From UBA5704 sp035264905 (GTDB lineage: Bacteria; Acidobacteriota; Thermoanaerobaculia; Multivoradales; UBA5704): DNA of 64,000 bases. The notes under the pieces are model-generated. The model did not search any database and was not told where the DNA came from. It saw nothing but the letters and a program-made list of their open reading frames with translations. The position numbers were made by a program, and so were the translations under genes. Positions 8,803 to 16,438 of the stretch are shown here, one piece after another. The stretch spans positions 1 through 64,000 of the forward strand of contig DATFPH010000375.1 of the NCBI GenBank assembly GCA_035264905.1, in the 5' to 3' direction. Each line of letters starts with the position of its first letter. Position 1 is the stretch's first letter.

Positions 8803-9366
8803 ATGACCAGATGGTGGCGAACGCTCGTCTTTTTCTTCCTGGGCTTCTTGCTCGCGGCGGCCGTCTCCTGGGCCGTCTTCCGTTCGTTTGGGTCGCCGCT
8901 TCCCGGCTGGGTGTCCTGGGCTCCCTGGGTGGTGGCGGCGGTTCTCGTCGTGGCTCACCTGCGAGGCCGGAGGGGGGCACGCCCCATCGCCTTTCTGCTG
9001 GGAATGGGGGCTCAATACTGCGTCGTCCTGGCCCTCCTCTTCCTCGGTCCCCCCATCGCCGACCGCCTGCACCGCCACAGCTTCGAACCGGCCGCATGGC
9101 AGCGGAATTCGCGCGCCGACTTTCTTTGGCCCGCCCGTCTCACCATGGCCGACGATCTGCTGGCCAGCCGGCGTCTGGATGGGCTCGACCGCGCCGCGGT
9201 CGTTCGTCTGCTGGGGCCTGCCGAGCCGGGAAAGGCATTCCCGGGCTGGGACATGGTGTACCTGCTGGGCCCCCAGCGCGGCCTGATCCGCATCGATTCC
9301 GAGTGGCTCGCGATCCGGTTCGACGGCGCCGGACGCGTCGCGGCGGCCGGCATCGTCCACGATTAG
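8803..9366 (+). CDS. Small membrane protein with soluble C-terminal domain, function unknown
   Basis: 187 residues with three hydrophobic helices in the first ~90 residues and a soluble tail. The tail (RLDGLDRAAVVRLLGP, then WDMVYLLGP, then a strand-rich end) resembles the small alpha/beta domains that pair a V-x-x-LG-P turn with beta strands, as in SmpA/BamE-like proteins, but the match is loose. The ATG at 8803 follows a TGGAG site and places the first helix at the N-terminus. It is divergent from the anion transporter and tail to tail with the AAA/DUF234 gene. No function is claimed. Confidence 0.6.
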   Translation: MTRWWRTLVFFFLGFLLAAAVSWAVFRSFGSPLPGWVSWAPWVVAAVLVVAHLRGRRGARPIAFLLGMGAQYCVVLALLFLGPPIADRLHRHSFEPAAWQRNSRADFLWPARLTMADDLLASRRLDGLDRAAVVRLLGPAEPGKAFPGWDMVYLLGPQRGLIRIDSEWLAIRFDGAGRVAAAGIVHD

Positions 9367-9391
9367 GGATCGCTACGATGGTATGGATCCG

Positions 9392-10810
9392 CTACCTATC
9401 TAGAAGATCAGCGGCTGTGATCAGGATCGAGCCCTCCGTCTCCTCCTCGGCTCGAACCTTCCCAGTGACCTTGGGGACGAAAAGCGCCCGAACGAGCTCC
9501 GCGCCGGCCAGCCGCGACGGCAGGGGCGGAGCGGGCTTGGCAGACAGCTCCCGCAGAGCCAGCTCGAGGGCCCTGCGATCGAAGGGGCGGGCGCTCCACT
9601 TGACCTCGCCCAGGAGAACCCGTTCGCCGTCAAGCGACTCGCTGACCACGTCCCACTCCGGTTGCGTTCCGTGCCACCAGCGTGAGGCCGGACCCCAAGG
9701 GCCGAGCCTCCCGAGAGCCCCGGCGGTCACCCGGGGCACCTCCGAGCGGCACAGCTCTTCCCAACTCTGCGCGCAGAGGCTGTCCCAGAAGCGAGCGAGG
9801 ATCTGGCGACGCGCGGCGGGCGTGCCGCTGGCGAGCTGCGCCCGAAAGGGAGCCACCACACGGAACCAGAGACGAAAAAAGGGATCGGCGATCTTGTAGA
9901 GAGCGCGCTTGCTTCCTTTCTCAGTCTCCCCGAAGGGCAGCTCGCGGCGCACCAGCCCAAGCCCGACGAGGCGGTCCAGCGGTCGCGCCATCGAAGTGGC
10001 CGCCCGGCCCAGGCGCCCCGCGATCTCCGAGACCCGGTGGGCGCCCGCTCCAATGGCATCGAGCAAGGGTCGCGTTTCGAGAGCCGAAGGGATCTCTTCC
10101 AGGAGCAAGCGGTCGGGCTCGCGATGGAGAGGTCCCAGGGGATCCAACACGAGGTGCTCCACCTGAATCGTGACGTCATCGCCGATCTCCCGGGCCAGCT
10201 CCCAGTAGCGCGGGATCCCGCCCCAGGCCGTGTAGAGCTCGATCCAGCGTATGCCATCCTCCGTTCCGAAGACCTCACGAAGATAGAAGGGAGGCAGGGG
10301 CTGGATCTCCAGGATCTCCCTGGCACGGCCAAAGAGCGGAGCGTCCCCGGAGAGGACGAAGCCCTGCATCATGCGCTGGCTCGAGCCCGCGATCGCCACC
10401 CGGAGCCGCGCCTCTCGGGCGTCGTGATCGACCCAGCGCTGAAGCACGCTCGGGAGCTCCGGCGAGGCGAGCACCAGATACGGCAGCTCGTCGAGGATCA
10501 GGGGTCCCTGCCAGCCGGCGAGTTGTGCCTCGCGGGACAGCCGGGCAAACAGCGACCGCCAATCGCGGTATTCGACTTCGGCAAACCCCGGCAGCCGGGC
10601 TGCGATGGCCTCGGCGAAGTACTGCCGCTGGATTTCGGCGACGGATTGGTCCGCCACCGTATAGACGCCTTGATGCTTCTTCGCCCATTCGAGCAGGAGG
10701 CGGGTTTTGCCCACCCGTCGCCGGCCGTAGACGACGACCAGCCCGCCTTCGTCCGAAGCCGCGACGCGGTCGAGGCGGGCGAGCTCTTCCTGGCGGTCAA
10801 CGAAGAACAT
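9392..10810 (-). CDS. Archaeal-type AAA ATPase with DUF234 nuclease-like domain
   Basis: A 472-residue STAND-like P-loop ATPase of the archaeal ATPase family (PF01637): FVDRQEEL start, Walker A GRRRVGKT at residues 29-36, Walker B LILDELPYL with D107 and E108, then a winged-helix segment, and a C-terminal DUF234 domain. In the last domain EWDVVSE and, after a short turn, GEVKW near residue 400 fit a PD-(D/E)xK nuclease core. Three in-frame ATG codons (10840, 10825, 10810) lie 15 bases apart inside a short repeat; 10810 gives the family-typical N-terminus but the true start is uncertain. Family members are common in archaea and scattered in bacteria, with unknown targets. It is divergent from the WD40 gene. 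Confidence 0.85.
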   Translation of the reverse strand: MFFVDRQEELARLDRVAASDEGGLVVVYGRRRVGKTRLLLEWAKKHQGVYTVADQSVAEIQRQYFAEAIAARLPGFAEVEYRDWRSLFARLSREAQLAGWQGPLILDELPYLVLASPELPSVLQRWVDHDAREARLRVAIAGSSQRMMQGFVLSGDAPLFGRAREILEIQPLPPFYLREVFGTEDGIRWIELYTAWGGIPRYWELAREIGDDVTIQVEHLVLDPLGPLHREPDRLLLEEIPSALETRPLLDAIGAGAHRVSEIAGRLGRAATSMARPLDRLVGLGLVRRELPFGETEKGSKRALYKIADPFFRLWFRVVAPFRAQLASGTPAARRQILARFWDSLCAQSWEELCRSEVPRVTAGALGRLGPWGPASRWWHGTQPEWDVVSESLDGERVLLGEVKWSARPFDRRALELALRELSAKPAPPLPSRLAGAELVRALFVPKVTGKVRAEEETEGSILITAADLLDR

Positions 10811-10846
10811 TATGCGGCGCAGCATAATGCTGTGCGGCATAATGTT
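10806..10846. repeat. Three 15-base-spaced heptamers forming an outer inverted repeat over the ATPase start codons
   Basis: On the minus strand the heptamers CATTATG, CATTATG and CATAATG occur exactly 15 bases apart. Each carries an in-frame ATG of the AAA/DUF234 gene. The outer copies also form a perfect 10-base inverted repeat (AACATTATGC at 10806-10815 and GCATAATGTT at 10837-10846). This is a plausible operator for autoregulation or a start-codon slippage repeat. Confidence 0.6.
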
Positions 10847-10860
10847 CAAGGGCTCAGCTG

Positions 10861-10894
10861 ATGGCGGCCCGCCGCCATCCTGCTCGGGTACAAT
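10861..10894 (+). promoter_or_regulatory. Palindrome plus TACAAT -10 box upstream of the WD40 gene
   Basis: A perfect 8+2+8 palindrome (ATGGCGGC-CC-GCCGCCAT, 10861-10878) lies just before a TACAAT hexamer (10889-10894). The position where a -35 box would lie falls inside the palindrome, so a bound repressor could block the promoter. The predicted leader to the ATG at 11024 is about 120 bases. Confidence 0.45.
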
Positions 10895-11023
10895 CCGTCC
10901 CCGTCGCCCAGAAGCTCTGTTGATCCGGGAGGTACGACTGCTGGCCGGAGCTCCACGAGACCAACGCCTGATCCTGCGGAGGAAGCCCGGCAGGGCTCCC
11001 TCCTTGTACCCCCGCCTCACCTC

Positions 11024-13318
11024 ATGAGCAGCCGGATCTACGACGCCCTGAATGCCCTCAAGCCCGCGGATCAGCGTTATGCCATGCGCTTACCCGAGCA
11101 TCTCGCGGAGGGGCCAGACCCGGGTCGGCTGCGCGAGCTTCTAACCCGCTTCGATTTTCTGCAGGCGAAAGTCGTCCTCGCGGGGGCCGAGGCATTGATT
11201 CGGGATTTCGACCTCCTGGATGAACCGGAGCTGCGGCTCGTCCAAGCCGCTCTTCGTCTTGCGGCTCCCGCCTTGCAGGAAGATCCTCCCCAGCTCCCGA
11301 CCCAGCTGATCGGCCGGTTGAATTCTGTGGGCATGGCTGGCCTCGCAGGGCGGCTCCTGGAGCAGGCGCAGCACGCCGATATGGCCCCATGGCTCCGCCC
11401 TGTGCGCGCCAGCCTTCTGGCACCTGGGCAGTCCCTGGCAAGGACTCTGCGAGGTCATTTCTACCAGGTCAACGCCGTGGTGGTGACCCGCGATGGCCGG
11501 CGGGCGGTCTCCGCATCGAGCGACCGGACGTTGGGCCTTTGGGACCTGGAGACCGGAGAACGGTTGCTGAAGCTCAGCGGCCATACGGAGCCGGTCTATG
11601 CCTTGGCTCTGGCACCAGATGGGGCCAAGGCCATTTCCGCATCGAACGACGGCACTCTCCGGGTCTGGGACCTGGAGAGCGGTGAGACTCTGCGCACGCT
11701 CTCCACCTCGGGGCACCTGGTTCGGGCTCTCGCGGTGACACCGGGTGGGAAAGTCCTCACAGGATCGGCGAAACGGAACCTGACGGTTTGGGATCTGAAG
11801 AGCGGAGACGAGCTGTTGTCCTGGATAGGCCATGAAGGCGAGGTTCTGGCCGTGGCCGTGCTTCCGGACGGTCGGCGGGCGATTTCGGCCTCCGCGGACA
11901 AGACGCTCGCCGTATGGGACTTACAGTCCGGAGAACGGCTCCTCGTTTTGACAGGTCATACGGCCCAGGTCTGGAGCGTCGCTGCGCTGCCGGATGGACG
12001 GCGGGCGATCTCCGCCTCGGAGGACAAAACGCTCAAGATCTGGGATCTGGAGACGGGAGCCGCTCTCGCCACCCTGGAAGGTCATGGCGCAGCGGTCTGG
12101 TCGGTCGCGGTGACCGCCGACGGCCGGCAGGCGCTCTCGGGCTCCGAGGATTGGACGGTCGGAGTGTGGGATCTCGAGCGGAGGGAATCTCTCAGATTTC
12201 TGTCCGGGCATAGTGCGCGGGTCAACATGGCCGTCCCGGCGCGGGATGATCGTTGGGCGGTCTCCGTCTCCGACGACCACACTCTCCGCGTCTGGGACCT
12301 GGAGGCTCCAGCGGATCCGCAGGAGAGAACGAGCCACAGCGAAAACGTGATGAAGCTCGCCGTGACTCGAGACGGGCGCGCAGTTTCGGCCTCGCTGGAC
12401 GAAACCTTGAAGGTCTGGGACCTGCGGTCCGGAGAGCTGTTGCATACGCTGACCGGCCACTCCGATGGCGTGCTGTCGCTGGCAGTGACGCCGGATGGAC
12501 GGCGCGCGGTGTCCGGCTCTCAGGACCAGACCGTTCGAGTCTGGGATCTGGAAAACGGGCAGGAGCTCCTCTGCCTGCACGGCCACAGCGGAGAGGTGAA
12601 CGTCGCAGTGATCACTCCGGATGGGAGGCGCCTTCTCTCGGGCTCCCGTGATCAGACCTTGGTCCTGTGGGATCTGGAGAGCGGCGCACGGCTGGCGACC
12701 TGTTCAGGGCACGAGGATTGGGTCAATGCGGCGGCCGTGACTCCGGATGGCCGGTGGGCCGTCTCGGCCTCCCGGGATCGCACGCTCAAGGTGTGGGATC
12801 TGGAGGACGGACAGGTGCGTTGGACTCTGGCAGGGCATACCGGTTGGGTCAACGCCGTCGAGATCACGCCGGATGGACGGCAAGCTGTTTCTATTTCCGA
12901 GGACCGCACCGTGAGGATCTGGGACCTGGACAGCGGGCAGGAGCTCTCGGTGCTGACCGGCCACGAAGGGATGATCTATGCCCTGGCGATCACGCCGGAC
13001 GGACGGCGGGCCATCACCGGAGGAGCGGACCTGCGCTTGAAGGTCTGGGATCTGGAAACGCGGCAAGAGCTCCTGACGCTCTCCGGTCACCCTGACGGGA
13101 TCTACGGTATCCAGGCGGTGACTGCGATGCCTGATGGATCGCAGGTCGTGTCCGTCTCCGATGACAGCTCGCTGTTGGTCTGGGACCTGGACAGCGGAGA
13201 GATCGCCAACGCATTCCGGGCCGACAACTCACTGTACGAGTGTGTCGTCTCGCCTGACGGCACCACGATCGTAGCGGGGGACCGGTCGGGACAGGTCCAC
13301 ATTCTGGAATGGACATGA
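11024..13318 (+). CDS. WD40 repeat protein with APAF1-like helical domain, lacking NB-ARC
   Basis: 764 residues. Residues 1-145 (YAMRLPEHLAEGPD, RLRELLTRFDFLQAK, LDEPELRLVQAALRL) match the helical segment that in bacterial STAND receptors follows the NB-ARC ATPase and precedes the WD40 domain. Here the protein begins at that segment, so no P-loop, TIR or protease domain is present. The rest holds 14 clear WD40 blades (each ending in a WDLE-like strand) plus a final partial repeat, enough for two seven-bladed propellers. Blades are very similar to one another, indicating recent duplication. It may act as the sensor or scaffold arm of a split receptor. No transmembrane segment is seen. Confidence 0.88.
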   Translation: MSSRIYDALNALKPADQRYAMRLPEHLAEGPDPGRLRELLTRFDFLQAKVVLAGAEALIRDFDLLDEPELRLVQAALRLAAPALQEDPPQLPTQLIGRLNSVGMAGLAGRLLEQAQHADMAPWLRPVRASLLAPGQSLARTLRGHFYQVNAVVVTRDGRRAVSASSDRTLGLWDLETGERLLKLSGHTEPVYALALAPDGAKAISASNDGTLRVWDLESGETLRTLSTSGHLVRALAVTPGGKVLTGSAKRNLTVWDLKSGDELLSWIGHEGEVLAVAVLPDGRRAISASADKTLAVWDLQSGERLLVLTGHTAQVWSVAALPDGRRAISASEDKTLKIWDLETGAALATLEGHGAAVWSVAVTADGRQALSGSEDWTVGVWDLERRESLRFLSGHSARVNMAVPARDDRWAVSVSDDHTLRVWDLEAPADPQERTSHSENVMKLAVTRDGRAVSASLDETLKVWDLRSGELLHTLTGHSDGVLSLAVTPDGRRAVSGSQDQTVRVWDLENGQELLCLHGHSGEVNVAVITPDGRRLLSGSRDQTLVLWDLESGARLATCSGHEDWVNAAAVTPDGRWAVSASRDRTLKVWDLEDGQVRWTLAGHTGWVNAVEITPDGRQAVSISEDRTVRIWDLDSGQELSVLTGHEGMIYALAITPDGRRAITGGADLRLKVWDLETRQELLTLSGHPDGIYGIQAVTAMPDGSQVVSVSDDSSLLVWDLDSGEIANAFRADNSLYECVVSPDGTTIVAGDRSGQVHILEWT

Positions 13319-13498
13319 GACGCCACTTCTCTCCCAGGTGAGGGACCTCCCCCCTCCGATCGTTTGGATGATTGCCGTCAGGCACCGGGCGGAGGGAAAG
13401 CCCGGTTTTCCCAAACTGCTGACGTTTCTTCTGGCGGGCGCTCCCGCGTGGACCCGATCCTGGCGATCCGGAAGGAGTAGCGAGGGGGTCTCACCTTC
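13319..13498. other. Convergent spacer between the WD40 and receiver genes
   Basis: 180 bases between two convergent stops. No gene-like frame and no strong terminator hairpin is seen. Confidence 0.5.
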
Positions 13499-13903
13499 TC
13501 ACCGCACCGGCGCCTCGGCCGCCAGCACCTTCTCCAGCGTCGCGGGCTCGACCGGCTTGACCAGGTGATGGTCGAAGCCGGCGTCCCGCGACTGGCGCAC
13601 GTCCTCTTCCTGGCTCCATCCGGTCAGGGCGATGAGGACGACGTCCCGGCCCCAAGGCTGCTCGCGGATGCGGCGGCAGGCGTCGTAGCCGTCCAACCGC
13701 GGCATCCCGATGTCGAGGAGGATCACGTCCGGACGGAACGCCGCCGCCACCTCGACCGCCTCGAGCCCGTCGAAGGCGGTGCGGACCTCGTTGCCCAGGA
13801 TCTCCAACAGCAGGGCCATGCTGGAGGCGGAGTCCGCATTGTCATCCGCCACCAGGATGCGGCGTGGCGCCGCACGTCCGGCTGGTTCTTGGTTTTCGCT
13901 CAC
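13499..13903 (-). CDS. Single-domain response regulator (CheY-like receiver)
   Basis: 134 residues forming one receiver domain: acidic pair D20-D21, phosphoacceptor D64 in VILLDIGMP, T94 in LIALTG and K116 in HLVKPV. No output domain follows, so it would signal by protein contact. The GTG at 13903 is supported by a GGAGG site nine bases upstream and a TACAAT -10 box at 13929-13924 on the minus strand. No histidine kinase lies in the window, so the partner is elsewhere. The gene is divergent from the XRE gene at 14019 and convergent with the WD40 gene. Confidence 0.85.
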   Translation of the reverse strand: MSENQEPAGRAAPRRILVADDNADSASSMALLLEILGNEVRTAFDGLEAVEVAAAFRPDVILLDIGMPRLDGYDACRRIREQPWGRDVVLIALTGWSQEEDVRQSRDAGFDHHLVKPVEPATLEKVLAAEAPVR

Positions 13904-14018
13904 CGGGTGTGCCTCCGGCCCCCATTGTACCTTTTCCTCCCATCCGTTGCCCGTCTGCCGCAACTCAGAGCGCCAGCCTCGCTTTTCTGCACCAGGCTCT
14001 TCGCATAGACTTGTCGCC

Positions 14019-14432
14019 ATGATCGACGATGACATCCGCAGGTCCGCGAAGATGCTGGAATCCGTGGTTCGCATGTACGGGCTGTCCGCCCGACAGCTCG
14101 AAGAGAAGCTGGGCTACGGGGCAGGAACGGTCAACCGGCTGTTCAGCGGCAAGATCGAGCTCAAGCTCCGTCACATTCTGCTGATCCTGGAAGTCATCGG
14201 AATTCCGCCGTCGCAGTTCTTCCGGGAGGTGTTCCCGGAGGATGACCGGCCGCGGAGCGAGCCCGAGATGGCCTCGCGTCTCCTCGATCTCCTGGAGAGG
14301 CACGTCCCAAAGAGACCCACCCGGCCCTCCGCCTTGGGCGTCTCCGACGAGGATCTGGACCGGCGCATCCTGGAAGCGCTCAGCCGCCTCGGCGTCGCGC
14401 CCCAGGCCGTGGGCGGCGGACGGAAGAAGTAG
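14019..14432 (+). CDS. XRE-family HTH regulator
   Basis: 137 residues with a lambda-Cro-type helix-turn-helix in the first half (LSARQLEEKLGYGAGTVNRL, then LLILEVIGIPPSQFF) and a charged tail (SDEDLDRRILEALSRL). A TAGACT box at 14006-14011 lies seven bases before the ATG, which hints at a leaderless transcript. Its first ~18 codons are duplicated as a fossil at 15574. It probably regulates nearby genes, but the target is unknown. Confidence 0.78.
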   Translation: MIDDDIRRSAKMLESVVRMYGLSARQLEEKLGYGAGTVNRLFSGKIELKLRHILLILEVIGIPPSQFFREVFPEDDRPRSEPEMASRLLDLLERHVPKRPTRPSALGVSDEDLDRRILEALSRLGVAPQAVGGGRKK

Positions 14433-14528
14433 ACCTGTAAACCTCTTGCCAAGCTCTTTTGAGCCCCGGCGCGTCCTTCCGCGCCGGGCGTTGATGTCTC
14501 GTTGCAAGCGGTCTCCCATCCGGGTAAA

Positions 14529-14544
14529 ATTCTCGTCAGAGAAT
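14529..14544. promoter_or_regulatory. Perfect inverted repeat upstream of the HTH-TPR gene
   Basis: ATTCTC-GTCA-GAGAAT, a perfect 6+4+6 inverted repeat, lies 31 bases before the ATG at 14575. It is a candidate operator for the regulator encoded just downstream. Confidence 0.4.
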
Positions 14545-14574
14545 ACTATGGGCCGCGGCCCAGGAAACGAAGCC

Positions 14575-15564
14575 ATGGAATTTGAGAAGGATCCGCTGGC
14601 CGCAGTGGCCCAGGCTCTCAAGAAGATGCGCCTGGCACGGGAGTGGGGCCCTGAGGAGCTGGCTCGAAGGGCCGGAGTGTCTCCCGAGACGATCCTCGCC
14701 TACGAGTCCGCTCCCGCGAGCCTCTCCGAGGCCGTCGCCTTGCAGGTCTTCAAGTCCATCCCTTTGCACCCCGCGGACCGGACCATCTTCCAGGATGCGT
14801 TTCTGGTCACTCCTCCCCACGAGTTGATCACCTCTCTGCAATCGCACCTGTACGAGCTCGAAGCGGCGTTGAGCATCGACGAGCAGGACCTGAACGAGGC
14901 CCTGAACAAGCTCGATTTCATCCTGTTGCTGCGCCCGAGCCACGACCGGGTCGCCCGCATCCAGCTCAGCCGGGCGGCCCTCCTAGGCGAGCTCGGGCGG
15001 GAGCGGAGAGCCTTGGATGCCCTGTTCCAGGCCGAGATGTACCTCGACCCGGTCCGCGAGCTGCACCTCTGGTTGCGGCTGCGCCTGGAGAAGCTCTACA
15101 TCCTGTGCCAGGCGGGACGGTATCGCGAGGCCGAGCCGCTGCTGGCGGAGACCCAGAAGCTGGCGGACCGGGTCGGGCGCGATCGGGAACGTCTGCAGAT
15201 CCGCCGTCTGGCCGGGTGGGTTGCGACCGGGCTGGTCCGGACGGAGGAGGCTCTGCACGTCCTCCAGCCGGTGTGCGCCGAGATGATCGCCGCCGGGCTC
15301 GCCTTTGAAGCCGGCTGTATCGCGTTCGACCTCGCGATCCTTTGGACGGCCCGGGGGAACACCGCCGAGGTGGTGGAGCTGGCGCAGCAGGTGAAGCCGC
15401 TCACCGAGCACAAGAAGCTTTCGCACGATGCCCGCACGACGCTCAAGGTGTTCTGCTTTGCGGTGCGCCGCGGCACGTTCACCGTCGAGATGGGCAGCCA
15501 GCTCAGCGGGGAATTCCGGAACGCCGGGAGCCGGCTGCCGCGGCCGTACGAGCTGCCGGTGTGA
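14575..15564 (+). CDS. HTH regulator with TPR-like sensor domain
   Basis: 329 residues: an N-terminal XRE-type helix-turn-helix (residues about 8-60, with WGPEELARRAGVSPETILAYE), then about 260 residues of paired helices with TPR-like character (ALNKLDFILLLRPSHDRVA, AGRYREAEPLLAETQKLA). This layout recalls peptide-sensing RRNPP-type and related one-component regulators, although no peptide ligand was identified. The ATG at 14575 follows an AGGAAACG site; an upstream in-frame ATG at 14548 is an alternative. A near-perfect inverted repeat precedes it. Confidence 0.75.
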   Translation: MEFEKDPLAAVAQALKKMRLAREWGPEELARRAGVSPETILAYESAPASLSEAVALQVFKSIPLHPADRTIFQDAFLVTPPHELITSLQSHLYELEAALSIDEQDLNEALNKLDFILLLRPSHDRVARIQLSRAALLGELGRERRALDALFQAEMYLDPVRELHLWLRLRLEKLYILCQAGRYREAEPLLAETQKLADRVGRDRERLQIRRLAGWVATGLVRTEEALHVLQPVCAEMIAAGLAFEAGCIAFDLAILWTARGNTAEVVELAQQVKPLTEHKKLSHDARTTLKVFCFAVRRGTFTVEMGSQLSGEFRNAGSRLPRPYELPV

Positions 15565-15573
15565 TCTCACCAT

Positions 15574-15696
15574 TTGATCGACGACGAGCTTCGTAGGTGC
15601 ACGAAGATGTTGAAATCCGTGGCCCCCTTTCCGGATACCGAGCATCCCAGCAACGATGCGGAGATTCCCAGTGCCTCTCCGCCCCCAAGCCCGTGA
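15574..15696 (+). pseudogene. Fossil 5' fragment of an XRE regulator gene
   Basis: A 40-codon frame starting at TTG reads IDDELRRCTKMLKSV, almost the same as the start of the intact XRE gene at 14019 (IDDDIRRSAKMLESV). Similarity stops after about 53 bases and the rest is unrelated proline- and serine-rich sequence. It looks like the remnant of a duplicated regulator that lost its HTH. The 170 bases after it, up to the next gene, hold nothing recognisable apart from the ribosome site. Confidence 0.65.
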
Positions 15697-15865
15697 TACG
15701 GCGCGTCGCCGCGGTAGGGAGCGGCGGGGGAGCGCGAGACCTCAACCCAAAGGGTCCGGCCGGTGTCTCATGACGGTGACGGACCGGCTCCATCGTGTTG
15801 CCACCGCACACGAAGCTCAAACATTTTCTTCTCTCATTTCTCGCGCGAGTGAAAGGAGAGGCCTC

Positions 15866-16435
15866 ATGTCAGGTTTCTGCAAGGAATGTGGTGCGTTGCT
15901 CAAGTTAGGAGACAGTCAGTGCCCGAACGGGCACCAACAAGGACTGGTTGCCCATCCTGCTTTGCGTCCCGAGCCGCTTCAGAAGATCGGCCCACTCCCC
16001 AAGCCGAGCACGCCACGCCGGCTCCTCGGCTCGGGCATCGAGTATGTGGCCTACGTCTTCTTCACCTGGGTCGTCACCTTTCTTGACTCCCTCACTGCCG
16101 GTATCGCCGGGCTCTTGGCTCTGATCGTCGCCGGGCTGGTCATGCTACGCGACTGCAATGCGGGGGCTCTCAGCATTGCGAAACGGGTCAGCCAGATGCG
16201 GGTCGTCGACCGGCGGACCGGCCAGCCAGCGTCCAATCTTCAGGGACTGGTACGGAACGGCTACTACTTCGGTCTCCTGGTGATTGCGGCATTCGTTCCT
16301 TGGTTCGACTGGATCTCCTCGGGCCTCTTCATGGCCTTCATCGCTGTGGACATCGCCATGATCGTGGCGAATCCGCGGGGGCGGCGCCTGGGCGATCTCC
16401 TGGCGGGCACGCAAGTCATCGAGGCGAGGGGCTGA
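15866..16435 (+). CDS. RDD-family membrane protein with N-terminal zinc ribbon
   Basis: 189 residues. The N-terminus FCKECGALLKLGDSQCPNGH gives a CxxC...CxxxH zinc ribbon, followed by a linker and an RDD-like membrane domain: two to four hydrophobic helices, a polar RDCNAGALSIAKRV turn, MRVVDRRTGQPAS, and a closing RRLGDLLAGTQVI. An AAAGGAGAGG ribosome site precedes the ATG. It lies three bases before the M48 protease gene, so the two are probably co-expressed. RDD proteins are poorly characterised; some are linked to transport. The ribbon may couple it to the partner protease, whose C-terminus also carries zinc-ribbon cysteines. Confidence 0.78.
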   Translation: MSGFCKECGALLKLGDSQCPNGHQQGLVAHPALRPEPLQKIGPLPKPSTPRRLLGSGIEYVAYVFFTWVVTFLDSLTAGIAGLLALIVAGLVMLRDCNAGALSIAKRVSQMRVVDRRTGQPASNLQGLVRNGYYFGLLVIAAFVPWFDWISSGLFMAFIAVDIAMIVANPRGRRLGDLLAGTQVIEARG

Positions 16436-16438
16436 GCC

